Notes: generated by a model not told the origin, from the letters alone. DNA of 64,000 nt from Liolophura sinensis (GCF_032854445.1 NC_088304.1:18885850-18949849), one strand, 5' to 3'. Shown: positions 12,101-23,900, counted from the stretch's first letter. Program-made: numbers and translations.

Positions 12101-15100
12101 AAACTACCACTCGCCCATAGAACCACCCACCTCAGTGCTCTGATAAAGAGGTTAGTTAGGGACAGCTTTCTCATATAGATGAGCCAGAGACTCTTGTGAG
12201 AGTCAGAATCCAGTAAACCTCTACCAAACAGTATGTACCCCAAACTACCACTCGCCCATAGAACCACCCACCTCAGTACTCTGATAAAGAGGTTAGTTAG
12301 GGACAGCTTTCTCATATAGATGAGCCAGAGAGTCAGGTGAGAGTCAGAATCCAGTAAAGCTCTACCAAACAGTATGTACCCCAAACTACCACTCGCCCAT
12401 AGAACCACCCACCTCAGTGCTCTGATAAAGAGGTTAGTTAGGGACAGCTTTCTCATATAGATGAGCCAGAGAGTCAGGTGAGAGTCAGAATCCAGTAAAG
12501 CTCTACCAAACAGTATGTACCCCAAACTACCACTCGCCCATAGAACCACCCACCTCAGTGCTCTGATAAAGAGGTTAGTTAGGGACAGCTTTCTCATAGA
12601 GATGAGCCAGAGACTCTTGTGAGAGTCAGAACCCAGTAAACCTCTACCAAACAGTATTTGCCCTGTAGTATTCTCTCCAATGCAGGAAACATTGACATGT
12701 CATGACTTAACACACAATAGTTAGGCCATCCTTAACAAATTCTGTATTAGTGATAACACAATCCTATCAGAAGAAATAGGGTCATTATTCGTGGACCTGT
12801 TTGGGCTAATGAAAGCGGGATTTTTACAAAATTTACATTGAGAGAAAAATGTAAAAAAATTTCCATAAAATGCCCAATAAAAACTTTTTTGGAGTGCTGG
12901 AGAGGTTACCGTCAGGAAACATATTTTTGAAGGCCTTAATGATTGCCCTTTGGGAACATAACCTGCTGAGCTCTCACACCCCAGCCCTCAAGCATAATAA
13001 AACATTAGTATGAACTACACAGTAGCTAGGGGACAGTTAGAGATGAGCTGGAGCAGTTAGAATCCATGAAACCCTCCATTTATCAAGGAGGTGCATTTCG
13101 TGCTTCCTCTGATTCAGCTGCAGCTTTGAGTCAGTAAATTTTGTCAGGTACCTGGTGATGTGTGGTTGTTTCCCCCCTGACAACTGTCAAAAGTTTCCTC
13201 TACCCATGAACCTTTCAAATAAATGAAATGAAATTGTGAGAACGACATATGGAAGCCATAAAACCTCCACCGTAGCTAAATGTACAAATTACCACACTAC
13301 AAAAAAAGAGACAAAACTCTACACTCTTGTCCCTTGGTGAAGAATTATTCCCAAGTGGATAGCCGCCAAAATACAACTGATTGGCACTTAGCCCAATATC
13401 AGTATGTACACAAATGCTATCTATATTCCTACATAACTTTTTTTCCTATAAAATTTTATGAAATCCATTTTGCAAAAACCACCTTCAATGTGTTCATTAT
13501 ACATTAAGGCTTTTTAGTACAGAAACAGGTATATATATGTACAACCATTGTTTTGTTTCCCTGATTATGAACACTACTGTGGAATATCTTTACCGTGGCA
13601 CCTGTCTTTGTTTACAGAGGTTGGACTCGATAAATTCTTCTCCAAAGCCACGAGTGAGGACAACGCTTCTTTCACACAGATCCTCCAGGAATCTGATGTA
13701 AAGCTGAGGGAGAAAAACGCCTGGATGTTTGAGCGAGAGAATGACAGGAAACAGGTAAACACTGGATAGATCCGCAACTTTTATGAAGTTAAATAAAACA
13801 AACAAGACACAAGCATCAGTGGATAGAACAGTGAAAACTACCTCAACATGTTTTTTTTTTTTTTAACAAGTTTATTTATTTCTGTGATTGGTGTTTACTG
13901 CCATGCTGGAGAATTTTTCACTAACGTGACAGTGGTCAAGTTTATGGGTGAAGGAATCGTCAGAGTAAACGGGAGAATTTTTCACTAACATGACAGTGGT
14001 CAAGTTTATGGGTGAAGGAATCGTCAGAGTAAACGGGAGAATTTTTCACTAACGTGACAGCGGTCAAGTTTATGGGTGAAGGAATCGTCAGAGTAAACGG
14101 GAGAATTTTTCACTAACCTGACAGTGGTCAAGTTTATGGGTGAAGGAATCGTCAGAGTAAACGGGAGAATTTTTCACTAACGTGACAGTGGTCAAGTTTA
14201 TGGGTGAAGGAATCGTCAGAGTAAACGGGAGAATTTTTCACTAACGTGACAGTGGTCAAGTTTATGGGTGAAGGAATCGTCAGTAAACGGGAGAATTTTT
14301 CACTAACGTGACAGCGGTCAAGTTTATGGGTGAAGGAATCGTCAGAGTAAACGGGAGAATTTTTCACTAATGTGACAGTGGTCAAGTTTATGGGTGAAGG
14401 AATCGTCAGAGTAAACGGGAGAATTTTTCACTAACATGACAGCGGTCAAGTTTATGGGTGAAGGAATCGTCAGTAAACGGGAGAATTTTTCACTAACGTG
14501 ACAGCGGTCAAGTTTATGGGTGAAGGAATCGTCAGTAAACGGGAGAATTTTTCACTAACGTGACAGCGGTCAAGTTTATGGGTGAAGGAATCGTCAGAGT
14601 AAACCAAGATTCAGCAGGTGCCTGATGAGGCACTTGACGTCACTGATCACTGATCTGTAGTCGCCGGGAGCTGGCTGAAATGGCTTTCTGAATAAAATGC
14701 AGTGAAATATTGTCATTCTAAAAGCTATAAATCTGCCTACTTCGTTTTTTATGTAATGAAAGTAATGAAAACAAGTTATTATAAAGGAATCCCCTCTGTA
14801 TGTTTTCTTATCATTTCTAGGAGCAGGAGAAGAAACTGGCTTTACCCAGCATGGAGGAGCAGGCAGCCATTGAGCTGACAGTTCCCTCTGGTGTCCAAAC
14901 CTGGCAATACAAGGCCAGAAATCACCTGATGTACGTTCCCGAAGGTAATGCCTGATCACTTTTTTGGACATATTTGGCTAAGTGTTATATCCACTTTAAG
15001 TGGGAAACCTTTCTCATCTAAAGTAACTGGAGTCTAAGCTGTATTTTGAATACAGGTAATAGTTGTAAATCATTGTTTCATGATAAAATTGAATTGATAT

Positions 15101-18100
15101 TAGTTTTCTTAATATGTGAAAAACCATATCATGAGATGAATAATTGAATTGATATAAGTTTTCTTCATATGTGAAAAACCATATCATGAGATGAATAATT
15201 GAATTGATATAAGTTTTCTTCATATGTGAAAAACCATATCATGAGATGAATAATTGAATAACCAAATAAATAAAACTTGATGTATACTCACCATACTCAA
15301 GAATTTTTCACTTAGTCAATGACAGTCGGTTTGAAGGGCCATGCATAAATCACCACCGATTTTCCTAAATTTGACGTACAGATATGCAGATATTGGTGCA
15401 AGATAAGAGGTCTCTAATGAACAGCTGCACAAGCGTCCTGGGCTACTGATTGTTGCCCTATATGCAGTGAGCGCAAGGTAATCTTCAAATGTCAAAGTTC
15501 AATAAAACATAAGATTAACAATTATGCAAATTTCATTATTAGGTGAGGAGTTCAGTAGTAAAGAGCTGGTGGAGCTACAGAAGATCAAACCACGGGAGAT
15601 TCTACACCAAAACACTCGCTTCCAACAGTCACCCTTTGACTCAGAGAGGAACAAACAGATCCTGCGAGACGCTGCGTCTGTGCAGGCGCTGAATCAACAG
15701 GGCAGAATAGGGGCTGATGGGAAGGAAATCCTACCAATGCCGTCTCCATGCGTGAACGGTTATGGGTTCGTAGGCACGCCATCGCCGGCCCCTGGAGTAG
15801 ATGCCTCCCCTCTGATGACGTGGGGAGAGATTGAGGGGACCCCTTTCAGGCTGGATGCCAGTGACACGCCCATCCCCAAGTCTGCAGGGCCATCATTCAA
15901 GGTGAGCACATGGACATGTAAAAACAAGCCTCAAAGCAGTACTTTCTGATTGACTTTTTCCACATAGCTTTGCTGGAACTTTGTCTTATGAGATTCAAGG
16001 AGGTGCATGAAGTACATGTATTTTTACATGTAGATGTGGTTCAGCAATTTTGTCCCAGGCACATTGCAGTTTTTCCTCGTCTTATCACAGGGGGTGGGCC
16101 CAGGATGACTGGACATGCTTGCTTTTCATTTGCTAAGACACACTAAGTGCAGGTTCAAAGCCATCCTTTGATGGGGGCATTTGTAGATTTCATTGCTCTA
16201 ACGTTCAGTGACGCTCATGTGACCACTTGATTGAAGACCTCTTGTGTTTCACCAGTATACTGAGCATATCTGGGAAAGATTGTAAGTAAAGTTTTTGTGA
16301 TTGACACAGGCCATTCTGGATTCGATCACCCTTAAATGGACTGCCATTATAATAATGTGAAATATGAAATATGAAATGAATGTTTTAAAAGGTAAAAAAG
16401 GTAAAGGTTTTATGCGGAAGTCATTTCTGTGTTTTTGGTCAGTTTGATTACTTCACCTTTCATCATATGTTGCCATGAAAACACAGAGCCACATATAGTT
16501 GGATTCAAGATAGCAACATGACACAACTCCCTGTTTATTTCTAATCTTTTTCACAGATACCAGCTGTGCCAAAGCGGGATAGAATAGCTCTGGAATTGGC
16601 AGAGAAGGCTAGCAAACAACACAGACACAAGAAACAAGAAGCGCTGAAAAGGGTTACAGCCAGTCTGTCAAGGTAGCGTATGCAATGATCCAGGATCTGT
16701 TGGTTTTTCCAAGAGCTCAGACAAGTTAGTGAGGAGGTTTTGTCCACATTCTGCTGAGTTTCCCAAAGGCTCTGTTGGGTTTCCTTCAGGTGTTTCTGGG
16801 TTTCTTTCAGGCACTGCTGGGTTTCCTTTGGGTGCCGTTGGATTACCTTTGGGCTCTGCGAGGTTTCCTTCTGACTCTACTGGGTTTCCTTCAGACTCTA
16901 CTGCGTGTCCGTTATTCAAGGGCTTGACTGCAATGGTATATGTGAAATATCCCTGCATATAGTTAAATATATCCATCAAATCAGTAAATTAACAGAGGCC
17001 TCCATGGCTGAGTGGTTAGTGTGTTACCACAGCATAATCATGACTCAGAATCCTCTCACGAACGCATTAGTTGTGAGCTCAAGTCCAGCTCATGATGGCT
17101 TTCTGACGGGTTGCATGTAGGAATGTCTGCCAGCAACTTGCGAATGATCGTGGTTTTCTCCAGGCCTCTGCCCAGTTTCTTAAGTATGCATGATGAATAC
17201 ATTTTAATGTAATGTTTATAATGATGTTATTTTCCATCAGATTTTTTATTAACCAGTCTTAGAACTAATTTAAAGACAAATTAAGATGTAACAGGCTAAA
17301 AAAATTATGAGGAATTGCTTAGAGTTTGTCTTAAATTTATTCAACATATGCCATCTGGAAACAGCAATAGTGTTGTTTGATATATTGTTGAAGAGTTAAG
17401 ATTGGAGCAGTTTTCCACTTGGTTGTCGAAAATATCATGATTTGCTCTTTAACCAACTAACTAACATCCTAGACTGTGTTCCATATATGTATTAATGTCT
17501 GTTCTGTGTTGTTTCAGTCCTGCCCCTAAGTTTATATATGCCATATATGTATTAATGTCTGTTCTGTGTTGTTTCAGTCCTGCCCCTAAGTTTATATATG
17601 CCATATAATGTATTAATGTCTGTTCTGTGTTGTTTCAGTCCTGCCCCTAAGTTTATATATGCCATATATGTATTAATGTCTGTTCTGTATTGTGTCAGTC
17701 CTGCCCGTAAGTTTATATATGCCATATATGTACTAATGTCTGTCCTATATTGTTTCAGTCCTGCCCGTAAGTTTATATATGCCATATGTATTAATGTGTG
17801 TCCTGTATTGTTTCAGTCCTGCCCCTAAGTTTATATATGCCATATATGTATTAATGTGTGTCCTGTATTGTTTCAGTCCTGCCCCTAAGTTTATATATGC
17901 CATATATGTATTAATGTGTGTCCTGTATTGTTTCAGTCCTGCCCCTAAGCTTATATATGCCATAAATGTATTAATGCGTGTCCTGTATTGTTTCAGTCCT
18001 GCCCCTAAGTTTATATATGCCATATATGTATTAATGTGTGTCCTGTATTGTTTCAGTCCTGCCCCTAAGCTTATATATGCCATAAATGTATTAATGTCTG

Positions 18101-18684
18101 TCCTGTATTGTTTCAGTCCTGCCCCTAAGTTTATATATGCCATATATGTATTAATGTGTGTCCTGTATTGTTTCAGTCCTGCCCCTAAGTTTACATATGC
18201 CATATATGTATTAATGTTTGTCCTATATTGTTTCAGTCCTGCCCCTAAGTTAATATATGCCATAAATGTATTAATGTGTGTCCTATATTGTTTCAGTCCT
18301 GCCCCTAAGTTTATATATCCTATATATGTATTAATGTCTGTCCTGTATTGTTTCAGTCCTGCCCCCAAGTTTGGCATGAGTACCTCAGATAGGATCAACA
18401 ACATGTCCCCAGCTGCTCAACGATTGGCCAGCTCAAAACTGGGGATTCGTTCATCCTCGGCGGACAAAGCATTGCGAGCTAGTTACACTCCTTCCCCATC
18501 ACACAGATTACCAGGACAGAAGACGCCAGTCATGCTTACCTCCCCTGGGTCAACCCCCAAATCTGTGCGGACACCAGGCAGCACAAGTGAACGAACGTTA
18601 CGGCGGCCTGGGAGTGATATGACGTCACTCACAGACAATCTGTTAAATCTACCCAAAAGACCCAGGGCAGCAGAATTTTTCTGA
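9144..18684 (+). CDS. ESS2: ESS2 (DGCR14/ES2) spliceosome-associated nuclear protein, eight exons
   Basis: Exons: 9144-9248, 10599-10761, 11964-12089 (or starting 11951), 13618-13754, 14821-14944, 15543-15901, 16557-16672 and 18357-18684, for about 485 residues; the human protein is about 476. Family hallmarks recognised from memory are IIQRDFFPDLPKLQAQ in exon 2, TFETPEP in exon 3, TSEDNASF in exon 4, the NTRFQQSPF stretch and the GFVGTPSPAPGV and MTWGEIEGTP blocks in exon 6, KKQEALKRVT in exon 7, and ALRASYTPSP and DNLLNLP near the C-terminus. ESS2 joins the catalytic spliceosome in the nucleus; its worm homologue affects splicing accuracy. The exon 2/exon 3 junction is uncertain: the strong acceptor at 11950 breaks the frame, whereas the AG at 11963 keeps it. 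The exon 3 donor and exon 8 acceptor sit inside tandem arrays. Confidence 0.93.
9375..9760. other. ESS2 intron 1, unassigned part
   Basis: No coding sequence or known repeat was recognised between exon 1 and the retroelement fragment. Confidence 0.4.
9767..10130 (+). mobile_element. Fossil Ty3/Gypsy-type gag fragment
   Basis: A short stretch inside ESS2 intron 1 resembles the core of Ty3/Gypsy Gag proteins, with the pattern of a tyrosine-phenylalanine-proline segment followed by an arginine-rich helix. No LTRs, protease or polymerase domains lie beside it. It is a broken, isolated remnant of an old insertion. Confidence 0.5.
10274..10537 (+). mobile_element. SINE family 1, near full length
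   Basis: A diverged tRNA-like head, the CACCAATGCAGTCGCAGTGA segment with a B-box-like GAGTTCAAGTCC, the body with CCACCATAATGCTGGCCGCC, and the tail TGAAATATTCTTGAGTACG ending in (AAAT)n. It lies in ESS2 intron 1 in the same orientation as the gene. Confidence 0.9.
10762..11950 (+). other. ESS2 intron 2
   Basis: AT-rich intron. No repeat family was recognised. A short extra exon in here cannot be excluded, because the exon 2 donor phase and the best exon 3 acceptor phase do not match. Confidence 0.45.
12032..12660 (+). repeat. 141-bp array spanning the ESS2 exon 3 splice donor, five copies
   Basis: The unit combines the last 58 bases of exon 3 with the first 83 bases of intron 3. The segment CTCTACCAAACAGTATGT recurs at exact 141-base spacing (near 12080, 12221, 12362 and 12503); in the fifth copy, near 12644, it reads CAGTATTTG. 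The first copy is the real coding end of exon 3. Later copies carry exon-like sequence with CCAGTAAAC in place of CCAGAAAAAC, so they are not coding. Four copies keep an intact GTATGT donor. Confidence 0.95.
12661..13617 (+). other. ESS2 intron 3, remainder
   Basis: AT-rich intron between the donor-spanning array and exon 4. No gene or named repeat was seen. Confidence 0.5.
13864..14604. repeat. SINE-derived 62/64-bp minisatellite in ESS2 intron 4, 11 copies
   Basis: Eleven tandem copies start near 13907 and then every 62 or 64 bases, each with GAGAATTTTTCACTAACGTG and AAGTTTATGGGTGAAGGAAT. The 5' edge (13864-13906) reads as a reverse-complement SINE family 1 tail (TTATTTCTGTGATTGGTGTT). The unit itself aligns with the adjoining SINE body: ATTTCACTTATACGACGGC corresponds to TTTTCACTAACGTGACAG. 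The 62-bp units lack one AG. Confidence 0.9.
15088..15260. repeat. 55-bp minisatellite in ESS2 intron 5, about 3 copies
   Basis: Copies containing GAATTGATATAAGTTTTCTT and AACCATATCATGAGATGAAT are spaced 55 bases apart. Confidence 0.9.
15902..16556 (+). other. ESS2 intron 6
   Basis: No repeat family or coding sequence was recognised in this intron. Confidence 0.5.
16735..16915. repeat. Degenerate 24-bp minisatellite in ESS2 intron 7
   Basis: About seven copies of a unit near TCTGCTGGGTTTCCTTCAGG. The 24-base length keeps both strands open and gives 8-residue repeats, with a GNP core when read on the minus strand. It is intronic and treated as non-coding. Confidence 0.85.
16995..17181 (+). 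mobile_element. SINE family 1, 5' part
   Basis: It begins GAGGCCTCCATGGCTGAGTG (tRNA-like A-box region), contains GTGAGCTCAAGTCCAGCTC, and stops after GCCCAGTTTCTTA, so the tail is missing. It lies in ESS2 intron 7. Confidence 0.85.
17470..18375 (+). repeat. 60-bp array spanning the ESS2 exon 8 splice acceptor, 15 acceptor copies
   Basis: The unit combines about 44 bases of intron end (polypyrimidine region and TTGTTTCAG) with the first 16 bases of exon 8 (TCCTGCCCCTAAGTTT). Acceptor AGs end at 17517, 17577, 17638, 17698, 17758, 17816 and then every 60 bases to 18356. The last is the real acceptor, followed by TTTGGCATGAGT. From 17816 onward all copies stay in frame with exon 8 and have no stop; a 2-base deletion just upstream breaks phase for earlier copies. 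Confidence 0.97.
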
Positions 18685-18730
18685 TTTTTTTTTTGTTGTT
18701 TTTTTGTTTTTGTTTTTTTTTTTTTAATTC
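18685..18730 (+). other. T-rich tract right after the ESS2 stop
   Basis: About 45 bases, nearly all T with a few G, begin immediately after the TGA stop. It would make the start of the 3' UTR strongly U-rich. No AATAAA was seen in the next 450 bases. Confidence 0.7.
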
Positions 18731-19153
18731 GTGAACCTCTGTGATATTTTATAGGTTACGCCTTGTTGTGTAAGATAAAGTGGGTGCTGACATGAGTCTT
18801 ACTAAAGTCAGATCTAACAGCTCCATATACTAAGTTTGCTGCTAGTGAAATAGATTGTAGATGTGTGGCTTACATCAAACAAAACAGAAAGGACTTTTAA
18901 ACACTATTACCAGTTTGTATGGTCAGCCACTGTGACAAGAGAAGCTTGGATGGTCCCTGGTGTGCATAAAGCTGTAGCATGTGTATTCCATTTGTCTGAC
19001 ATGCAGATAAACAGGGACGGCATACACATCATGGTAGTTCCTACCTGGAACTTTATGTTAGACGACGTCAAATATTATAGCAGTCCATTTAAATCTCAGC
19101 ATTACCTCAGCTACCAAATGTAATGATGAACTTCAAGCCTGAAAACATCTGTA

Positions 19154-19339
19154 TCTATTTATTTGATTGTTTTTTTACGCTGTGCTCAAGAATATTTCAC
19201 ATATACAACGGCACCCAGCCTTATTGTGGGAGGAAACCGGGCAGAGCCCGGTGGAAACCCACGGCCATCCGCAGGTTACTGGCAGGCCTTTCCACGTACG
19301 GCCAGAAGGGAAGCCAGCATGAGCTGGACTTAAACTCAT
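19154..19339 (-). mobile_element. SINE family 1, 5'-truncated, with target-site duplication
   Basis: Reverse-complement tail and body of family 1, ending at GAGCTGGACTTAAACTCAT. It is flanked by 13-base direct repeats GAAAACATCTGTA (19141) and GAGAACATCTGTA (19340) with one mismatch, which marks the insertion. Confidence 0.9.
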
Positions 19340-19556
19340 GAGAACATCTGTAGAATATCAGGCTGTCATTTCACATGTTAACTAACACAGCGAACTATAT
19401 TAATGGGAAACTACATGTGTGTGCAGTTATTTTTGATTTAAATATGATCTGATGTTAATGTATAATGCTCTACTGTGTACACTGATGGTGAAAAACATTA
19501 TAGGTTGACATTAATTACATGGATTTTCCATTTTGTGTTATTTTATTTGTGTAGTC

Positions 19557-19905
19557 TAAAAAGGTTATACCAGAGATTCTTTGCAAAAAATCCTTATTCA
19601 CTAACCAAAATGAAATGTTTGTTTTTTTCACTAAGAAATAGCTCATATTAAAAATACCATACTCACACTTGCAGAATTTTTCAGCTTGTCAATGATTCTA
19701 ATATTTTAAGAAGTCACAATGAGACCCCTTTTGCACTTTTTTAGAACTTTTTTTCACCAATTTTTAACGGTAACATGTGCATAGGCGAGGATGATATTTT
19801 GTGAAAGGTAATTATTTGGGTTATTCTAGAATAACAACATAAATCAGTTGGATTTGTGCTGATAATTTTTTTTGTCCCAAAAAATCTCTGATATAGCCTC
19901 TTTAA
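19557..19905. mobile_element. Possible MITE with imperfect inverted ends
   Basis: The left end (AAAAAGGTTATACCAGAGAT) and the reverse complement of the right end (AAAGAGGCTATATCAGAGAT) match over about 26 bases. The interior is AT-rich with no coding frame. The target-site duplication is unclear. Confidence 0.45.
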
Positions 19906-20169
19906 CTACCCTATTTCTTCTAAAACTTGGGACAGATATTAGTAGTGTTGACAGTAGAATATTACATTTCTTTACCAGCCCTTTGGGAAAAAACAAGATA
20001 TGAATATGTTGTTCATTACATGTTCTAAATGAACAGACCAGGTGTCCCAAATTTGAGAAGAAATGGGGTATTTGGTGGCTCCGCACAAACTGGGGCACAT
20101 AGAATATTCTAGTTGCAAGCAGGTAGCCCTACATAGTGCATGTAAGGGGCCCTCTAGCAAGCTGAGCAG

Positions 20170-20250
20170 GGGTCAAAATGTTTGGTCATTCAGTCTTTTT
20201 TAAGAAGAATAAAAATGGTGACCTCAAATTAAGCTCAACTCATCACAAAG
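20170..20250 (+). repeat. Dispersed repeat, copy A
   Basis: It shares TCAAAATGTTTGG, CATTCA, GACCTCAAATT and CATCACAAAGA, in order, with the sequence at 30697-30806, so both belong to one unnamed dispersed family. Confidence 0.6.
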
Positions 20251-20265
20251 ATGTTTTTGTATTAT

Positions 20266-20450
20266 TTATTTATTGATTTATTTGATTGGTGTTTTACGCC
20301 GTACTCAAGATTATTTCACTTATACGACGGTGTCCAGAATTATGGTGGGTGGAAACCTACGACCATCCGGAGGTTGCTGGCAGACCTTCCAACTTATGGC
20401 CGGAGAGGAAGCCAGCATGAGCTGGACTTGAACTCACAGCCACCGCAGAC
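20266..20450 (-). mobile_element. SINE family 1, 5'-truncated, with target-site duplication
   Basis: Reverse-complement tail and body of family 1, flanked by perfect 10-base repeats TTTGTATTAT at 20256-20265 and 20451-20460. Confidence 0.92.
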
Positions 20451-20933
20451 TTTGTATTATGGAAATACTCATAATAGCAGACACATAAATGTGGTTGTTG
20501 TTCATTATCCACTGTGAAATCCAAAAGTGAATTACATTATGAAAATAATGGACGATACTTGGAGGAGAACGAAAAAAAAAGTTTGTTTTTTTTTGTTTGC
20601 CCTATCTGTTCAAAAATATCTTTAGAGTATCAGGCAAAGTAAGACAAATATTTTGATTTCTAACTTTCGCTCTATCGAGTTATTGCTTGCATGCTTGAAT
20701 AAATAAATTAAGCCTGAACGACAAAGTTAAAGAAGAAGCTGAAGAGCATAGCATTTGTGAAAAGTAGCCGAATGTGAAGGGTACATGAGATGAGAGTTAC
20801 CTCCCGTTGTGTTGATCAACGTGTAGTCGACAGAGGGCACTGCTAAGTACTCCAAGGCGTGGGTACGCGCGCCAGTTGAAATTGTCGTTATTTGCCTTGA
20901 TCTGTTGTCATATTTTGTGTCAGATCAGAGAAG

Positions 20934-23900
20934 ATGGCTTCAATCAATGCAACCGATAGCGTGCCAGAATTGGCCGGGCTTAACCTCTTTGATTACATCC
21001 GGTCTGTTGCAGTCATCATCATGTTTTTTTGCATGACATTTTACGACCGAAGGACGTGGCTTTTGGCGGACATCATCGGTAGCTTCCTAATGGGTGCTTT
21101 CCATTTGTTCTATCCGCATATTTACATCAAAAATTACGTACGTACTGTTCTGCATCCAGACAACAGTAAAGTTACTGTTTTGACTTTTTACATGCTAATA
21201 TTACTTATACTAACATACTTTTTAGTCATGGAAGCTTTTACTGTATGTTCCAAGCTGAGCCGAATGCAAAATAAGATACAAGAACAAGATTTTGTCCAGA
21301 AGTGGTTTGGATACTGTGTTAAACTACTGGCGAGCTCGATCTGATGTTTGCGCGCCCAGTAATGGTGTGCACTCTTACTTTATAGTCCTTTTTGTGTATG
21401 AAAACCGCATGTTTCTCCAAATTCTGTACGTTTCATTCGGCCTCCGAACACCTTTCTCTTACATACAGTATAGTCCAATGAAATTAGGTACATGTTCAAC
21501 ATGGCAGCAACCTGCGGATGGTCGTGGGTTTCCCCTGCACTCTGCCCGGTTTCCTCCCACCATAATGCTGGCGGCCATATAAGTGAAATAACCGTATAAG
21601 TCAGTCCATTCCACAAGGATTTTTGCAAAATGAAGTGGGCCTTTAAGTTTACTTTAAAACGGCTGCACACGCCAATTTCTGGTACATGCATTAAAGATAA
21701 TAGGACCTCTATTACCACTCTTGCAAGTGTTTATCCACTCCATAGTCAAAATGTTGTTCAAATCCAATGAAATATTTCCTTGCTGCTTGTCAACGTAACT
21801 TTTTGCCGTCACGGCAAGTCGGGTGTACTAAAATCACAGAGCCTAAGAATGCCACACTGTCACTGTTTAGCGGTGATTTCATCAATCATCATTCATGTAG
21901 AAAGGAAAGAGCAATTTGCCAGTCATTTGGGCGAGAGAAATGAATACTAAAGATTCTCGTCATGGCTTGCAGCTATTGTCTACGTTTCTTCTTCATTATC
22001 CATGTTCTCTGCCCTTGGCCTTTGACACATTCCGGATTTTGGATGCACCCAATTCGTTGTGCTTGCACACAGCGATTTTGAAGAGAGAAAAGTCAAGAAT
22101 TTATCAGATTTTCTGCATATAGCTCGTCTGACCTGAATGAATTTATAATATGTGAATTATTTGATCATTGGCATACATGACCAGACATTTCTGGTTAGTT
22201 TAAAACCGCAACCAATTAAAAGCCATGGCCTATTCTGGACAAGTCTGGGCATTTAAAAAGAACAAAACGGACTTCAATCGGATCTCTTTAACACGTGCAT
22301 TATTGTTATAAAGTGACATAAACAGTCACGTAGACAGATTCTGGTACAAAATATAGCATCGATATGCGCTTGAACATTAAACAGCATTGGTTGTATTTCA
22401 AATTATTGTTACTTCAGGTCATTTTTAATAACCTTTGGAAGGTTGTGTGCTTCCCCTTGCGCTCTGCCCAGTTTCCTTCCACCATAATGCTGGTTGCCGT
22501 CGTATAACTGAAATATTCTTGAGTAGACGTAAACCACCAATCAAATAAATAAATAATAGCCCTTGAGTCAAGTCTGTTATTTCTATTAACTGGAGTGAAA
22601 TAGCAGAAAACTTACACAGTATTCAGCGATTATGCCACGATAAAGGGTGTTCGAGGGAGTGACTGCACTTAGATTTATCAATTCCCTGGCACATGACCAT
22701 TGCTTTCTAATCATTCTATCCCGTAATATGACTTTTATGGTATTATGGGATAGGTGAGACGTGACTGAAGTTCTTGACGATACATATACATTTTGTATGA
22801 CCAGCAATGTTTTTGGTAATATGGTTGCTGTGACTAGTGGTTTACACTGTACATTGACCTTGACAATTAGCAGTTGCCGTGGAGAGTTGAGGGGGCTGAA
22901 TTCATGATCACTCACAGCCTCTTGCCATGAGTAGTGATCTCCTGCTTGAGGGTACCTTAAATTACGTAGCAAAGAAATCTTATCAAGATAAATCAGGAAT
23001 AATAATATTATGTTCTAGGGGCCTCTGAGGCCTGGTTGTTAACATGCTATCACAGAATAATGAACCAGAAGCCTCTTACCAATGCAGTCACTGTGAGTTC
23101 ATGTCCAGCTCATGCTCAGCTGGATTTCTCTGTGGGTGTAATTGGGAAGATGTGCCAGCAACCTGCGGATGGCCATATGTATCCTCCCACCATAATGCTG
23201 GCCATTGTCATAAAACCCCAATTAAATAAATAAATATTGTTTTCAGCCACTATTACTGTGTTCTAATAAGCACCTTTTCGTTACCTGTTTCAGATTGCTG
23301 AGGACGACATCGACAATCTGCAGTGTTACCTAGTACAGGTGTTCTGCTGTAATCTACTCGCAGATGCAGCGTACAGGTTTTACGTCCGTAAATCCCGCGA
23401 TCATACAACCATATCAAGTTTGGTTTGGGGCAGGGTTCTGGTAAGATAGTTGTTCTGTGTGTTTTGTTCAGGTTCTTCAATAATTTGGCAAAGGTTAGTG
23501 GTTTGCCCACTGACTGACATCGTTTACGAGAAACATTGTTGAGAAAGACACCAATGAAATAAAAAAGAAATTAAGAAAATCAACTGCATTCGGATCGCTG
23601 GAAATATTGAGTTACAATATTGTATGTACAGCAAGTAATTGAGTGTGCAAAGTAGCTCTATGCAAACTCGTGGCATTGAGTTGTTTTGTTGTACATTGTA
23701 GTTTAAAACTTAATGATAATGCATCCCAATAATTTCAGGCCACACGCTGAGCCAATCTCAAAGTGCCTCCACCTGTAAAACTGACTGCCATAGTAAATGT
23801 TAAAAATTCTTGGGTATGGCATTTAAAAAAATGGTAAAAAATCATCTCACATTTTGTGTGATTTACAGTGCATCAGCAGTGATCACTGAAACTATTCACC

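Noticed and set aside
12061-12597. 178-codon minus-strand frame with 47-residue repeats
   Set aside because: It is the antisense of the 141-bp donor array in ESS2.
17745-18404. 219-codon minus-strand frame with 20-residue repeats
   Set aside because: Antisense of the 60-bp acceptor array; unit length divisible by three explains it.
20934-21344. A single-exon 136-residue membrane protein
   Set aside because: A consensus GTACGT donor at 21138 and phase-0 continuation into 27578 fit better; the readthrough is intronic.
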